Positions 8,675-17,906 are shown, counted from the stretch's first letter. The stretch is 64,000 bases of DNA from Mycobacterium sp. 1081908.1 (GCF_001673535.1 NZ_LZLY01000128.1:1-64000), one strand, 5' to 3'. The notes: a model not told the origin generated them from the sequence alone. Made by a program: numbers and translations.

Positions 8675-11026
8675 ATGAGCGCCTCTGATCACGGATCCAC
8701 GCCCGGCGCCCGGGCCGAGCTCGACTTCTCTGCAGAAGTGCTGACGGGAAAGGTCGCGCAAGAGGAGGCCGCCAGCGAGCAGCAGACGCACGCTGGCAGC
8801 GGTGCACAGGCGCCACGGGCCGAGGCAGAGGCCGAATCCGAGGAGTTCGACGGGTTTACCCGACCTGGCACGCGTATCCGCCGCTTTCCGGTGGTGCTGC
8901 AGGTCGACGAGGCCGGCTCTGGTGCCGCATCGGTGGCGATGATTTGCCGTTATTACGGTCGCAAGGTGTCTATGGCGCGTGTGCGCGACGCCATCCACAC
9001 CGCCGTTGACGGCACGACCCTGGCCGGCATCCGCCAGGGGGCGCAGTCACTGGGACTTACGGTGCGCACCGCGAAGGTGTCGATGGACCGGTTGGACGAC
9101 GTGCCGCTCCCGGCGATTTTGCAGGTCGACTCGAATCACTGGCTCGTTGTGTATGACGTCGACGCCCGGCACGTCCGGGTCGCCGATCCAGCGCAGGGAC
9201 GCCAACGTCTGACCCGGTCCGACCTCGAGGCGAAGTGGTCGGGTTGCGCGGCATTCCTCGCTCCGACCGGGGCCTTGCAGCACGTCCCCGAGGAAAAGCT
9301 GAATGTCGGCTGGCTACTGGGGTTCTTCAAGCCGCACCGACGGGTGTTGCTTGCGTCGGTCGTGCTGGCCTTTCTCGCCGCCGGTGGCTCACTGCTGATT
9401 CCGGTGCTGAGCAAATTCGTGTTCGACGGGGTGATCCGCTCACACGATCTCGGGCTGCTCACCGTGCTGGTGGTAGTGATGTGCGGCGCGCTGGCGCTAT
9501 CCGTCCTAGTCACTATCGTTCAGAGGTTGCTGTTGGCCCGCGTTGCGGTGCGCGTCGACCGGGCCAGCCTCGACACCCTCGCCGACACCCTGCTGGCACT
9601 GCCGATGCGCTACTTTCACGTGCGGCGCATCGGCGACATCGCGCGGCGGCTCAACGGCATGCAAGAAGTGCGCCAGCTCCTGGTCACCTGGGGAGTGCAG
9701 GCTCTGACCGGCGCCGCTCAGGTGGTGGTTGCCGTCGCCATGATGGGCGCTTTCAGCTGGCGCCTCATGCTCGTGTACGTGGCTACCGCAGCGCCGCTTT
9801 ACGCGGCTCTGATGCGGTTCAATCAGACCCGTCTGCGGCCCACCTACACCGCGCTCGAAGAGTCGTGGGGCAGATACCAATCACGACAAATCGACGCCAT
9901 CCGGGGCATCGAGACGGTCAAGGCGATGGGCGCCGAGCGGTCGCTGCGCCAGCTGTTGCTGCGTCAGTTCGATCAGCTCTCGGACCGGATGTACCGGGGG
10001 ACTCGCACGATGATGCTGTTCGTGGGTGCGGTCCAAACGCTGTCCTTTGTGTTGCTGGCACTATTTTTATGGCTGGGCGCGCTGCAGGTCTTGCATAACC
10101 AGATGACGGTCGGAGCACTGGTCTCGTTTAACGCCCTGGTGCTGCTCACCAACGAGCCGATTGTGACGGTCGCGTTGTCATGGGGCGAGATGCAGCAGGC
10201 TGTCGTCCTCCTGAATCGGCTCAACGACCTCCTCGAGCAGGAGCCCGAGCAGGGAATGGATCGCTCGGCCTTGGTCCCGGTGAGTTCCCTCTCGGGCCAT
10301 GTTCACTTTCGGCGCCTGTCCTTTCAGTACCCCGGTCCGGCCACGGCGCCGATACTGGACGGGATCGATTTCGAAGTGCAGCCCGGCACCCGGGTCGCCA
10401 TCGTCGGCCGGAGCGGCTCGGGCAAGACCACGCTGGTCAAATGCTTCTGCGGGCTGCTCGAGCCGACTGGCGGCACCATCCTTTACGACAGCGTCGAGCT
10501 GGGCAGCCTCGACTTGCGCCAGCTACGACGCCACATCGGCTTCGTGCTCCAGGAGAACTACATGTTTGACGCGACAATCGCGGAGAACATCTCCTTTGGT
10601 GCCGAGCAACCCGAACCGCAGCAGGTCAGGTGGGCGGCGCGGGTGGCCGACGCAGCAGAGTTCATCGAGCGCCTGCCGTTGGGATACCAGACGCGGATCG
10701 GCGAATCGGGGTTGTTGTTGTCCGGCGGTCAACGGCAACGGATCGCCATCGCCCGCGCCGTCTACCACCGCCCCCCAGTCCTGGTCTTCGATGAAGCCAC
10801 CAGTGCGCTGGACACCGAGTCCGAGCGCGCCGTAAAGGAAAACCTCGACCAACTCCTGAAGGGTCGCACGTCGTTTGTGATCGCGCACCGGCTCAGCACC
10901 GTACGTGACGCCGATATCATCCTGGTGCTCGAAAAGGGCCGGCTGGTTGAGCGCGGCACGCACGACGAGCTCATGGCGCGCCAGGGTTTGTACTACTACC
11001 TGTGTGGCCAGCAGCTCGATGTGTAG
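8675..11026 (+). CDS. C39-like domain/ABC exporter fusion (PCAT/HlyB-type)
   Basis: A 783-residue half-transporter. Residues 1-70 are a polar, Ala/Glu-rich extension. Residues about 70-200 are a peptidase-C39-like domain. A six-helix ABC transmembrane domain follows (about 215-510), then an ATPase domain with Walker A GRSGSGKTT, signature LLSGGQRQR, Walker B PVLVFDEATSALD and a final H-loop (VIAHRLSTV). In the C39-like domain the usual DCG is replaced by GSG, so Ser82 stands where the catalytic Cys should be; His155 (NHWLVVYDV) and Asp171 (VADPAQG) are kept. The domain is therefore probably not a Cys protease. It may only bind substrate, like the C39-like domain of HlyB. Location next to the NRPS/Dpg genes suggests export of that product, which is inference. 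Confidence 0.9.
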   Translation: MSASDHGSTPGARAELDFSAEVLTGKVAQEEAASEQQTHAGSGAQAPRAEAEAESEEFDGFTRPGTRIRRFPVVLQVDEAGSGAASVAMICRYYGRKVSMARVRDAIHTAVDGTTLAGIRQGAQSLGLTVRTAKVSMDRLDDVPLPAILQVDSNHWLVVYDVDARHVRVADPAQGRQRLTRSDLEAKWSGCAAFLAPTGALQHVPEEKLNVGWLLGFFKPHRRVLLASVVLAFLAAGGSLLIPVLSKFVFDGVIRSHDLGLLTVLVVVMCGALALSVLVTIVQRLLLARVAVRVDRASLDTLADTLLALPMRYFHVRRIGDIARRLNGMQEVRQLLVTWGVQALTGAAQVVVAVAMMGAFSWRLMLVYVATAAPLYAALMRFNQTRLRPTYTALEESWGRYQSRQIDAIRGIETVKAMGAERSLRQLLLRQFDQLSDRMYRGTRTMMLFVGAVQTLSFVLLALFLWLGALQVLHNQMTVGALVSFNALVLLTNEPIVTVALSWGEMQQAVVLLNRLNDLLEQEPEQGMDRSALVPVSSLSGHVHFRRLSFQYPGPATAPILDGIDFEVQPGTRVAIVGRSGSGKTTLVKCFCGLLEPTGGTILYDSVELGSLDLRQLRRHIGFVLQENYMFDATIAENISFGAEQPEPQQVRWAARVADAAEFIERLPLGYQTRIGESGLLLSGGQRQRIAIARAVYHRPPVLVFDEATSALDTESERAVKENLDQLLKGRTSFVIAHRLSTVRDADIILVLEKGRLVERGTHDELMARQGLYYYLCGQQLDV

Positions 11027-11233
11027 GCCGGCCAGAAGCCGACTGCCAGGCACCCAGCCACGGGCTTTTCCGCGCAGCTCCGTCGACCCTCATCACCTAT
11101 ACCGGGCCGACGCGCCTACCGCCATCGCCCGGTCAACGGGCCGACGAAATCAATGGCGCGCTGGCTCGAAGAACTCGCGGCGCTCCCATCGCCGCCGAAC
11201 TAGACTCCAGGCCGATCGGCAGGAGGTAGCGCG

Positions 11234-11875
11234 GTGGCAATCATGCCGCACTGTGTGGTCTGCGGGTTCGACCGGGGTTACCAGCAGGTCCAAGCAGTGA
11301 CCTTCGCCGATTACGCACCCGATTGGTCGGATCCGCGGGCGGCCAACGGCTCACCGATCGTCGGTTGGTCGAACGAGTTGGGCGTCACGGCACCTCCGGG
11401 CATGGGCCTGTTCTGCCGCGCGCATCTCAGGCAGGCGCGGCGGCTGCGGCACCTAAGCAGTGTGGCGGCCGTCGAGACGATGCGTGTCGACGCCGATCGC
11501 GAACCCAGCGGCTTGCTGCGGCGGTTTCCGCTGGCCGCGGCGGCACTGACGACGGCGCTGCTGGCCGGACTGGCCGCGGCCCTCGGGGTTGGCGGCGCGA
11601 TGGCAAGCCATTCCCTGACGAGCGGTTGCATCGTCGACAAGTCGCTACAGGGCCTTGGCATGCTGTCCATGCTGATCGCGGCGATGTTGGGCATCGTTGC
11701 CGCAGCGCTCGGAGTGACGAGTCTAGGCAAGGCGGGCCGGGCCCGCGGCGTCTATTTTGCTCTGGCCGTCGCGGCGGCGGCGATCGGCGCGAGCGTCACG
11801 GTTTTCTCTTTAGTGTGGCTTGTCGGCTCTTCCGGATATCACGCGATCGACCCTGTTTACCTGCATCCCTGTTGA
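11234..11875 (+). CDS. Membrane protein with N-terminal Cys-rich (zinc-ribbon-like) segment
   Basis: 213 residues of no family I recognise. The N-terminus has CVVCG at about residues 8-12 and FCRAH near 59-63, a CxxC..CxxH arrangement that could bind a metal. After a polar linker come three predicted membrane helices (about 98-122, 140-163 and 170-197). The GTG start is chosen because AGGAGGT at 11220-11226 sits 7 nt upstream. TAGACT at 11201-11206 could be its -10 box. It stands alone on its strand, so context gives no role. Confidence 0.75.
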   Translation: MAIMPHCVVCGFDRGYQQVQAVTFADYAPDWSDPRAANGSPIVGWSNELGVTAPPGMGLFCRAHLRQARRLRHLSSVAAVETMRVDADREPSGLLRRFPLAAAALTTALLAGLAAALGVGGAMASHSLTSGCIVDKSLQGLGMLSMLIAAMLGIVAAALGVTSLGKAGRARGVYFALAVAAAAIGASVTVFSLVWLVGSSGYHAIDPVYLHPC

Positions 11876-12190
11876 GCCGGCCCGGCAAAGCGGCATGGGC
11901 TGTATCAACTGGTGTCGGGCAGCATATTTGAATTAGTCGGCGGGGAAGGGCATCTCGAGCATGGAACGTCGCTGTGGCGCTCTGGGCGCGCGGAGGACCA
12001 GCGACGCCGGCGGCCTTGGCCTGCACCGCGCCTTCGAGCCGCAGCGGCTCCCGCTATGGCGACCTAGGTCTGCACAAAGGTGTGGTTTATCAGATCCGCC
12101 ACGAAGACGATAAGAACGCATCCGCCATTCCGATGGGAATTTCGCGAAGCCACCCGTAAAGCACCGTGGTCCGCGATGACGAGCGGGAAT
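11876..12190. other. Gap with no supported gene
   Basis: 315 bp between the membrane protein and the MaoC-type gene. A 62-codon frame on the - strand (12121 to 11933) ends in a plausible-looking C-terminus (MLEMPFPAD) but has no ribosome site and no recognisable domain. It may be a gene remnant. Confidence 0.5.
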
Positions 12191-13033
12191 CTACGAGTCC
12201 CGCAATTCCAACCGTCCGTGCGTGATGACGTTCGTGCCGTCGCAGGCCGCCTCGAACCCGATCGACCGGTCGTCGATACCGAACGCGCTGACGGTGAGAT
12301 CGGCGCCCAGGGGAGTCGGTGCGGCAAAGCGCACCGCCGCGCGGCGTACGCACCCGGGGTGGTCGACGCCGGCCAGTGCCAGGACCTGGTGCGTGCAGAT
12401 CGCCATCGTGCACAGTCCGTGACCGAACAAGAAGTCGAAGCCGGTGCGGCGCGCGGCGTCAATGTCAAAGTGGTGAGCGGACCAGTCGCCGGACACCTCG
12501 GCGTAGCGATGCGCGACTTGGCTGTCGATGTGCTGGACCCTAGATCCCAGTGGACGGGCCCGCGCGCCATCCGGGATCCGGTGATCGGCGGGCATTGCCC
12601 CAATGTCGGCGACACCGTGCAAGCCGAGCAGCATTGTGGTCCACCACTGTTCGGCGACCAGCGCCCCACGGGAGTCGAATTGCTCGATGTACAGCACCAC
12701 GCTGGTCCCCGCCCGGGTCGTGCGCGCAGCGGATAGCCGCGACCACGTCTGCAGCACCTCGCCCGGTTCGAGCGCGCGATGCAGCACGATGTCGTGCTCG
12801 CCGTGCACACCTCCCGTGGCCTGCCGCCACGCGGCGCCGGGAATGTCCGCGTTGGCCGCCTGTTGGGCCTGGAAGACCAAAACGACGGGGAAGACGACCG
12901 GCACCGCGTCGCCGGAGAGTACGGCGGTCGTGTGATCGCAGGTGGCCCTGGCGTAGGCCGCGATGCTCTGTGGGTCAAGCGTTCCCGAAAACGGGCCGTG
13001 ACGCGGTGCATCCCCGATCGCTATCCCGGTCAC
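12191..13033 (-). CDS. MaoC / FAS1-like dehydratase (hydratase) family protein
   Basis: 280 residues with a double hot-dog layout. The N-terminal half is a degenerate FAS1-like dehydratase domain. The C-terminal half has the hydratase segment SGDWSAHHFD followed by FLFGHGLC, supplying the Asp/His pair used by R-specific enoyl-CoA hydratases (canonical form SGDxNPxHxD). Likely acts on an enoyl-CoA or 3-hydroxyacyl-CoA; the substrate is unknown. The GTG start at 13033 has no clear ribosome site, so the true start is uncertain. Downstream of, and probably co-transcribed with, the PPOX-type gene 64 bp away. Confidence 0.8.
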   Translation of the reverse strand: MTGIAIGDAPRHGPFSGTLDPQSIAAYARATCDHTTAVLSGDAVPVVFPVVLVFQAQQAANADIPGAAWRQATGGVHGEHDIVLHRALEPGEVLQTWSRLSAARTTRAGTSVVLYIEQFDSRGALVAEQWWTTMLLGLHGVADIGAMPADHRIPDGARARPLGSRVQHIDSQVAHRYAEVSGDWSAHHFDIDAARRTGFDFLFGHGLCTMAICTHQVLALAGVDHPGCVRRAAVRFAAPTPLGADLTVSAFGIDDRSIGFEAACDGTNVITHGRLELRDS

Positions 13034-13097
13034 CGGCCCGCGCCTGACATCCTGTCGAGCCTAGTGGCGTACCAAGGGTGCCAAATCCGAAACTCCT

Positions 13098-13520
13098 TCA
13101 GGAGGCCCAGGGCCCGACGCCGCCGACCTTCTCGATCGTGATCCGAGTCAGGTATCCGGGCGGTGAGCCGGGCGGCGGGAATCCGGTGCCCGGTCCGAGC
13201 AGCGCCGTGGCGATCTCGCCCAGCAGCTCAGGCGCGCCGCCCTCCTCAATGCGTGCCGTTCCCTTGATCGACAAATAGGGCGTCTGCAGGCCACTGCGAT
13301 CGTTGGACACAACGGTCACCGCGACGTGAGCATCACGCCGAATATTGCGCACCTTCTGATGTTCCTCGAGGTGCGCGACGACGAGTTCGTCGTCACCGTC
13401 AGCCTTGCTCTGCACCACCATCCACACCACGCTTACCTGCGGGCTGCCGTCGCGATTGATCGTGACCAGTGTCGCCGGGTCGGATGCGATCAGTTGGCGT
13501 GCGTCGTCGTCGAGTTTCAT
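13098..13520 (-). CDS. PPOX-class F420-dependent flavoprotein (Rv1155-like)
   Basis: 140 residues with a split-barrel FMN/F420-binding fold. The opening DDARQLIASDPATLVTINRD, the middle EEHQKVRNIRRDAHVAVTVV and the late YLTRITIEKVGGVGPW match the mycobacterial Rv1155 family, which binds coenzyme F420 and reduces small molecules. A strong ribosome site (AGGAG, then GGAA) precedes the ATG. It is followed closely by the MaoC-type gene. Confidence 0.85.
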   Translation of the reverse strand: MKLDDDARQLIASDPATLVTINRDGSPQVSVVWMVVQSKADGDDELVVAHLEEHQKVRNIRRDAHVAVTVVSNDRSGLQTPYLSIKGTARIEEGGAPELLGEIATALLGPGTGFPPPGSPPGYLTRITIEKVGGVGPWAS

Positions 13521-13682
13521 TTCCTGCTCCTAGCTTCTCAGTGAGGTTGCCGTCGTCCGTATTGAGGCGGCCAGTGGCAATAACTCATCGGCGCAGAATG
13601 ACGCTTCCCCATCCACGAGGATTTGAACAATGTCTCGTGCGCCGTCGCGATGAGTTTCGCCCTCCGGTGCAGTCTGATCGGC

Positions 13683-14255
13683 ATGGGCAAACTCATCTAT
13701 GGCTTCAACGTGTCGGTGGACGGGTACATCGCCGACGCACGAGGCAACATCGACTGGTCCGATCCGAGCGAAGAGCTGCACCGGTACTGGAACGACTTCG
13801 AGCGGGAGACCGCGCTGTCGTTCTACGGGCGGCGGCTGTACGAACTGATGTCCGCGTACTGGCCGACCGCCGACACGGACCCGGACGCCACCCCTGTGAT
13901 CGTTGACTTCGCTCGTATCTGGCGCGACATGCCCAAGGTGGTGTTCTCGCGCACCTTGGAGTCCGTTGACTGGAACTCCCGCCTGGAGCGCGGCGATCCG
14001 GTCGAGGTGGTGAGGAAGCTGAAAGCCGAGACCGACGGCAGGCTGGAGGTGGCCGGCGCGACGCTGGCCGCACCGATCGTGCAGGCCGGACTGGTGGACG
14101 AGTACCGGATCGTGGTCGCGCCCACCGCCGTGGGCGGTGGCACCCCGTTCTTCCCGACCCTGCCGTCATGGATCTCGCTGCGACTGTTGGAGAACCGCAC
14201 CTTTCCGGGCGGCACGGTCCTGCTGCGCTACGAGGCGAAACACGACGCGCGATGA
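13683..14255 (+). CDS. RibD C-terminal / dihydrofolate-reductase-like protein
   Basis: 190 residues from the ATG at 13683, which is preferred over an upstream in-frame start at 13623 because family members begin at MGKLIYGFNVSVDGYIAD. Further family marks are FYGRRLYELM, PKVVFSRTLESV and EVAGATLAAPIVQAGLVDEY. This fold reduces NADPH-dependent substrates in riboflavin synthesis and in many uncharacterised actinobacterial enzymes; the substrate here is unknown. It precedes the DUF899 gene by 46 bp and may be co-transcribed. Confidence 0.82.
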   Translation: MGKLIYGFNVSVDGYIADARGNIDWSDPSEELHRYWNDFERETALSFYGRRLYELMSAYWPTADTDPDATPVIVDFARIWRDMPKVVFSRTLESVDWNSRLERGDPVEVVRKLKAETDGRLEVAGATLAAPIVQAGLVDEYRIVVAPTAVGGGTPFFPTLPSWISLRLLENRTFPGGTVLLRYEAKHDAR

Positions 14256-14301
14256 GTTTCGGCGGTTCGGCTCCTCAGTACTGCTGAGGACAGGAGTCAA
14301 A

Positions 14302-15039
14302 ATGAAAATCATCCATACGGCGTCGCGCGAGGAGTGGCTGGCGGCGCGCCTGGATCTGCTGGCCAGGGAGAAGGCCGCCAGCCGGCAGCTCGCCGCGCTC
14401 GCTGAGCAGCGGCGCGCGCTTCCCGCGGTGGCCATCGACAAGGACTACGTGTTCGAGGGGCCCGACGGCGAGGTGGCGCTGATCGACCTGTTCGAGGGCC
14501 GTGGCCAGTTGATCGTCTACCACTTCATGTGGCTGCACGACATCGACGAGGGCTGCCCGAGTTGCTCGTTCGCCGTGGACAACATGCCCAATCCGATCCA
14601 CCTCAACGAGGGAGCCGACACCACGCTGGCCCTGGTGTCCCGGGCGCCCTACACGAGGATCAGCCAGTATCAGGCCCGCATGGGCTGGCGGCTGCCCTGG
14701 TACTCCTCACACGGCAGCGACTTCAACTACGACTTCCACGTCAGCACCGACGAGTCGGTCGCCCCCGTCGAATACAACTACAAGGACAAGGTCACCCTGC
14801 TGCGTGAGGGGCTGGACTATGTCGCCACCAACGGAACCGACGGCCAGGGCGTGAGCGTCTTCGTCCAGGACGACGGCCAGGTGTTTCATACCTATTCGGC
14901 CTACGGGGTCGGCGCAGATGTCATGCTGAGCACCTACCGGTTTCTCGATCTGACCCCGCTGGGCCGGCAGCGCTACATCAACGAATGGCCGTGGCACGAC
15001 AGGTACGAAACACCGGATAGTCATGAGCATCACCATTGA
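14302..15039 (+). CDS. DUF899 family thioredoxin-like protein
   Basis: 245 residues. The DUF899 core shows as YHFMWLHDIDEGCPSCSF, with a CPSC pair in the thioredoxin active-site position, and as the late PLGRQRYINEWPWHDRY. DUF899 proteins are thioredoxin-fold and presumed redox-active; no reaction is established. ATG at 14302 follows AGGAG at 14292-14296. The last 17 bp overlap the ECF sigma factor gene, suggesting coupling and a shared stress response. Confidence 0.85.
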   Translation: MKIIHTASREEWLAARLDLLAREKAASRQLAALAEQRRALPAVAIDKDYVFEGPDGEVALIDLFEGRGQLIVYHFMWLHDIDEGCPSCSFAVDNMPNPIHLNEGADTTLALVSRAPYTRISQYQARMGWRLPWYSSHGSDFNYDFHVSTDESVAPVEYNYKDKVTLLREGLDYVATNGTDGQGVSVFVQDDGQVFHTYSAYGVGADVMLSTYRFLDLTPLGRQRYINEWPWHDRYETPDSHEHHH

Positions 15040-15997
15040 TCGTGGGGGAGAGGACTTCGCGCGGCTGGCCGAGCCGTTTCGGCGAGAGCTGATCGCCTAC
15101 GGCTATCGCATGCTCGGCTCGGTCGACGACGCCGAGGAAGTCGTGCAGGACGTCTACCTGGACGCGTGGCGGGCCTACGACCGGTTCGAAGGGCGATCGT
15201 CCCTGCGCACCTGGCTCTATGCCATCGCCACCCGGGCGTTCGTCAAAGCCCTCGAGCGACGCAAGCGCCGTCCGCTGCCATCGGACCTGAACGCTGCGAC
15301 CTCCGACCCGACCGCGCATCCCGTCGCCGGCGATTCGGAGTTGACGTGGTTGCAACCCGCGCCCGATTCGCTTTTCACCGCGACGACGACCGACCCCGGA
15401 ACCGTGGTGGCCGCCCGCGAAACCATGCGGCTGGCTTTCGTCGCCGCGCTGCAGGTTCTCCCGCCGCGACAGCGGGCGGTCCTGATCCTGCGCGACGTAT
15501 TGTGTTGGTCCGCGGCCGAAGTCGCGACGCTCCTCGACCTGAGCGTGGCCGCGGTCAACAGCGCGTTGCAGCGCGCCCGCGCCCGCCTGCCCGCCGACAG
15601 TGACTCGCTCACGCAGCCAGCCGAGCAGCGGCAGCGGGAACTGCTCGATCGGTACGTGGCGGCGTTTGTAAACGCCGACGTCGACGAACTGGTCGCGGTG
15701 CTGACCGAGGACGCGGTCTTCGAGATGCCGCCGTTCCTCACCTGGTTCAAGGGCGGTGACGCGATTGGCGCGTTCCTCGGCCCGCGCATGCACGCCTTCG
15801 GCAACACCCCAGTCGTACGCACCTCGGCCAATGGGCAACCCGCCGTCGCCCTCTATCCGGCGACCACCGACGGACAGCACCGCCTGCACGCCCTGCATTT
15901 GCTCACATTCGCGCCGGAGGGTGTCGTCCACGTCGTGGCCTACCAGGACATCGGCGCGCTGGGTCGCTTTGATCTTCCGAGCGTGCTGCCGGGCTGA
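15023..15997 (+). CDS. ECF sigma factor with C-terminal SnoaL-like domain (SigG/SigX5-like)
   Basis: 324 residues. The sigma-2 region includes RELIAYGYRMLGSVDDAEEVVQ and FEGRSSLRTWLYAIATRAF; the sigma-4 region includes LPPRQRAVLILRDVLCWSA with a helix-turn-helix. From about residue 210 a SnoaL-like domain (DRYVAAFVNADVDELVAVL) replaces an anti-sigma partner, as in SigG, SigJ and ECF41-type factors, where the extension tunes activity. No anti-sigma gene is adjacent. It overlaps DUF899 by 17 bp. Confidence 0.88.
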   Translation: MSITIDRGGEDFARLAEPFRRELIAYGYRMLGSVDDAEEVVQDVYLDAWRAYDRFEGRSSLRTWLYAIATRAFVKALERRKRRPLPSDLNAATSDPTAHPVAGDSELTWLQPAPDSLFTATTTDPGTVVAARETMRLAFVAALQVLPPRQRAVLILRDVLCWSAAEVATLLDLSVAAVNSALQRARARLPADSDSLTQPAEQRQRELLDRYVAAFVNADVDELVAVLTEDAVFEMPPFLTWFKGGDAIGAFLGPRMHAFGNTPVVRTSANGQPAVALYPATTDGQHRLHALHLLTFAPEGVVHVVAYQDIGALGRFDLPSVLPG

Positions 15998-16007
15998 ATC
16001 GCCCCGA

Positions 16008-16955
16008 CTAGGTGATCGACCAGAATTCGAGCAGGGTGCGCAACGTCGCGACGAGGGGGAGCGGTTGGTCGAGCATCGGGTGATGGCCTGCCTCGGCCAA
16101 TTCGACGAACGGCCCACGCAGCTGGAGCATCGAGCGGATTCGTTCGCCCATGGCGGGCGGCACCAATCCCGCTTCGCACCGCACATAACCCAAGCGGCAA
16201 CGCATTTCGGCCATCATGGTCTCCAGCGTCTCTTCGTCCGAGGTCGTCGGCTCGAGCAGCTCCCCGCCGAAAATAGCCCGGTCGAATTTCCAACTCCACC
16301 CTCCGCCGGTCTTCCGTACCGACTCGACCGCAATGTGCTGCCGGATGTACGGCAGGATCACTTGCTGCGAGGGCACCGCCGTAAACCGTTGCAGGATCTC
16401 GTCCCTCGTGCGATACAACCTGTGTGTGCGGTTACGCAGCCGCGCTTCCTCCGGCGAACGGTCCCACAACGGCGCGTCGATCACGATCATGCTGTTGATC
16501 TGCTTGCCGCAATTCATCGCCGCCGTGGCCGCGATCCAGCCGCCCAAGCTGTGGCCGACGATGGTCGGTCGCCCCGAGGCGCCGGCGACGGTCGACACCT
16601 GCATCACTTCGTTTGCCCAGGTTTGCAGGTCGTAGCTGCTGCGGGTGGCGCTGTCGCCGTGCCCGGACAGGTCCGGCGCGATTACGCGATGCGTGCGGGA
16701 CAAGAACGGCGCGATGTGGTCCCACCAACCAGAGTGCGCCGCGCCGCCGTGGACGAGCACCACGGTAGGTTGGTCCGCGGCACCCCAGGCGCGGAGGTGA
16801 ATCCGGCAACCGTCGACTTCGACGTCGCAATGTTCCGGTCGTTGGTTCAGCGCGGCGGTGAACCAAGATGGTGGTTCAGCCGCCGCCTGGCGCGAACGGG
16901 AAAACAGCCTACGACCTCCGTGGACACAATCAAGACAGCTTGGTGAACGTCCCAC
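16008..16955 (-). CDS. Alpha/beta hydrolase
   Basis: About 315 residues from a GTG at 16955; the start is uncertain because no ribosome site is visible and the frame stays open further upstream. Core motifs are VLVHGGAAHSGWWDHI (oxyanion loop), DLSGHGDSA, and the nucleophile elbow VGHSLGGWIAA with Ser. A late GHHPML gives the likely catalytic His. Serine hydrolase of unknown substrate. It lies downstream of a second alpha/beta hydrolase on the same strand. Confidence 0.78.
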   Translation of the reverse strand: MGRSPSCLDCVHGGRRLFSRSRQAAAEPPSWFTAALNQRPEHCDVEVDGCRIHLRAWGAADQPTVVLVHGGAAHSGWWDHIAPFLSRTHRVIAPDLSGHGDSATRSSYDLQTWANEVMQVSTVAGASGRPTIVGHSLGGWIAATAAMNCGKQINSMIVIDAPLWDRSPEEARLRNRTHRLYRTRDEILQRFTAVPSQQVILPYIRQHIAVESVRKTGGGWSWKFDRAIFGGELLEPTTSDEETLETMMAEMRCRLGYVRCEAGLVPPAMGERIRSMLQLRGPFVELAEAGHHPMLDQPLPLVATLRTLLEFWSIT

Positions 16956-16990
16956 TTTAACGGGGGCGTCGACGGGTTGGGTCGCTTGGC

Positions 16991-17869
16991 CTAGTGTGCG
17001 CTGAAGGTGCCGATCGCGTCGGCGAGCGCGTCGGGACGATCTTCGGGCGTGAAGGAATACGAACCCTCGATGCGAACCACGGCTGCGTCCGCGAGGTCCG
17101 CGGCGTACCGCTCGGCGTTCGCGATCGGAAAAACCGTGTCGTCCACGTTCCACGCGAAAAGCACTGGCTTATCGAACGATTCGGCCAGCGCCCGCCCGGC
17201 GGCGTGCAGCTCCCGCGAGTCGGTCCCCGACATCACGGCGGCGATGTCGCGCAGGATCATTGGATCGGTAATGCTGGGCAGGACATAGCTGTCGAAGACC
17301 TCGTCGGGAATCGGCCGTTTGATCAGCAAGCCGTAGGCCGCCTCGGATCGGCGAATCTGTGGGTCGCGAAGCGCCCCAAGGAGTTCCGCGAGGGCATTCG
17401 GGTCCCTGGCGACGAGGGGCAGCCCGTCAAATGGCGGCGGCGGGAATGGATCGTATCGGGTCTCGCATGCGTTGAGTACGAGCCCGCCCACCAGATCGGG
17501 ATGTGCGGCGGCCGCGATCTGCGAGTAGGCGCCGCCGGAGTCGTTGCCGATCAGGGTTGCACCGGCCAGACCCAGCGCGTCGATCACGCCGGCGACGATG
17601 GCTGCGCAACCGGCAGGACTCAGATCGGCTCCCGCGTGGACCGGAGTGCGGTGTGCGCCAAGCGGCATGTCGATCGCGATGCAGCGGTAATCGCCCGCAA
17701 GGCGGTCGATCACGTTGCGCCAGAGATTGGCGTTGGCCAACCAGCCGTGCGCGAACACGAGCGCCGGCCCTGCGCCACGTTCGAAGAAGTCGATGCGGCC
17801 CGCCGGTAGCTCGACGTGGTGCGCCTCGCCGAGTAGGGCGGATCGCCAAAACCGGGTCGCGGTCGTCAT
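16991..17869 (-). CDS. Alpha/beta hydrolase with Asp in the nucleophile position
   Basis: 292 residues from the ATG at 17869 (MTTATRFWRS); the longer frame to 17929 would run into the operator. FAHGWLANANLWRNV carries the oxyanion-hole region. The elbow reads LIGNDSGGAYSQ, placing Asp rather than Ser at the nucleophile, as in haloalkane dehalogenases and epoxide hydrolases; the neighbouring Ser leaves some doubt. WNVDDTVFPI supplies a plausible acid. Divergent from a TetR gene, and probably its target. Confidence 0.8.
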   Translation of the reverse strand: MTTATRFWRSALLGEAHHVELPAGRIDFFERGAGPALVFAHGWLANANLWRNVIDRLAGDYRCIAIDMPLGAHRTPVHAGADLSPAGCAAIVAGVIDALGLAGATLIGNDSGGAYSQIAAAAHPDLVGGLVLNACETRYDPFPPPPFDGLPLVARDPNALAELLGALRDPQIRRSEAAYGLLIKRPIPDEVFDSYVLPSITDPMILRDIAAVMSGTDSRELHAAGRALAESFDKPVLFAWNVDDTVFPIANAERYAADLADAAVVRIEGSYSFTPEDRPDALADAIGTFSAH

Positions 17870-17892
17870 GGTCCGGGACCGTAACTCAAATA

Positions 17893-17906
17893 TGACCATG
17901 CGGTCA
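17893..17906. promoter_or_regulatory. Palindromic operator TGACC-N4-GGTCA
   Basis: TGACCATGCGGTCA has perfect 5-bp arms and lies between the divergent hydrolase and TetR genes, 24 bp upstream of the hydrolase ATG. Two further GGTCA copies follow at about 17924 and 17938. It is a likely TetR-family binding site. Confidence 0.6.

Noticed and set aside
8255..8998. 247-codon frame on the - strand
   Set aside because: Antisense to the start of the exporter gene, Arg/His-rich and without a ribosome site or motif.
11933..12121. 62-codon - strand frame ending in MLEMPFPAD
   Set aside because: No ribosome site, no domain, high Arg/Cys content; could be a remnant but not supported as a gene.
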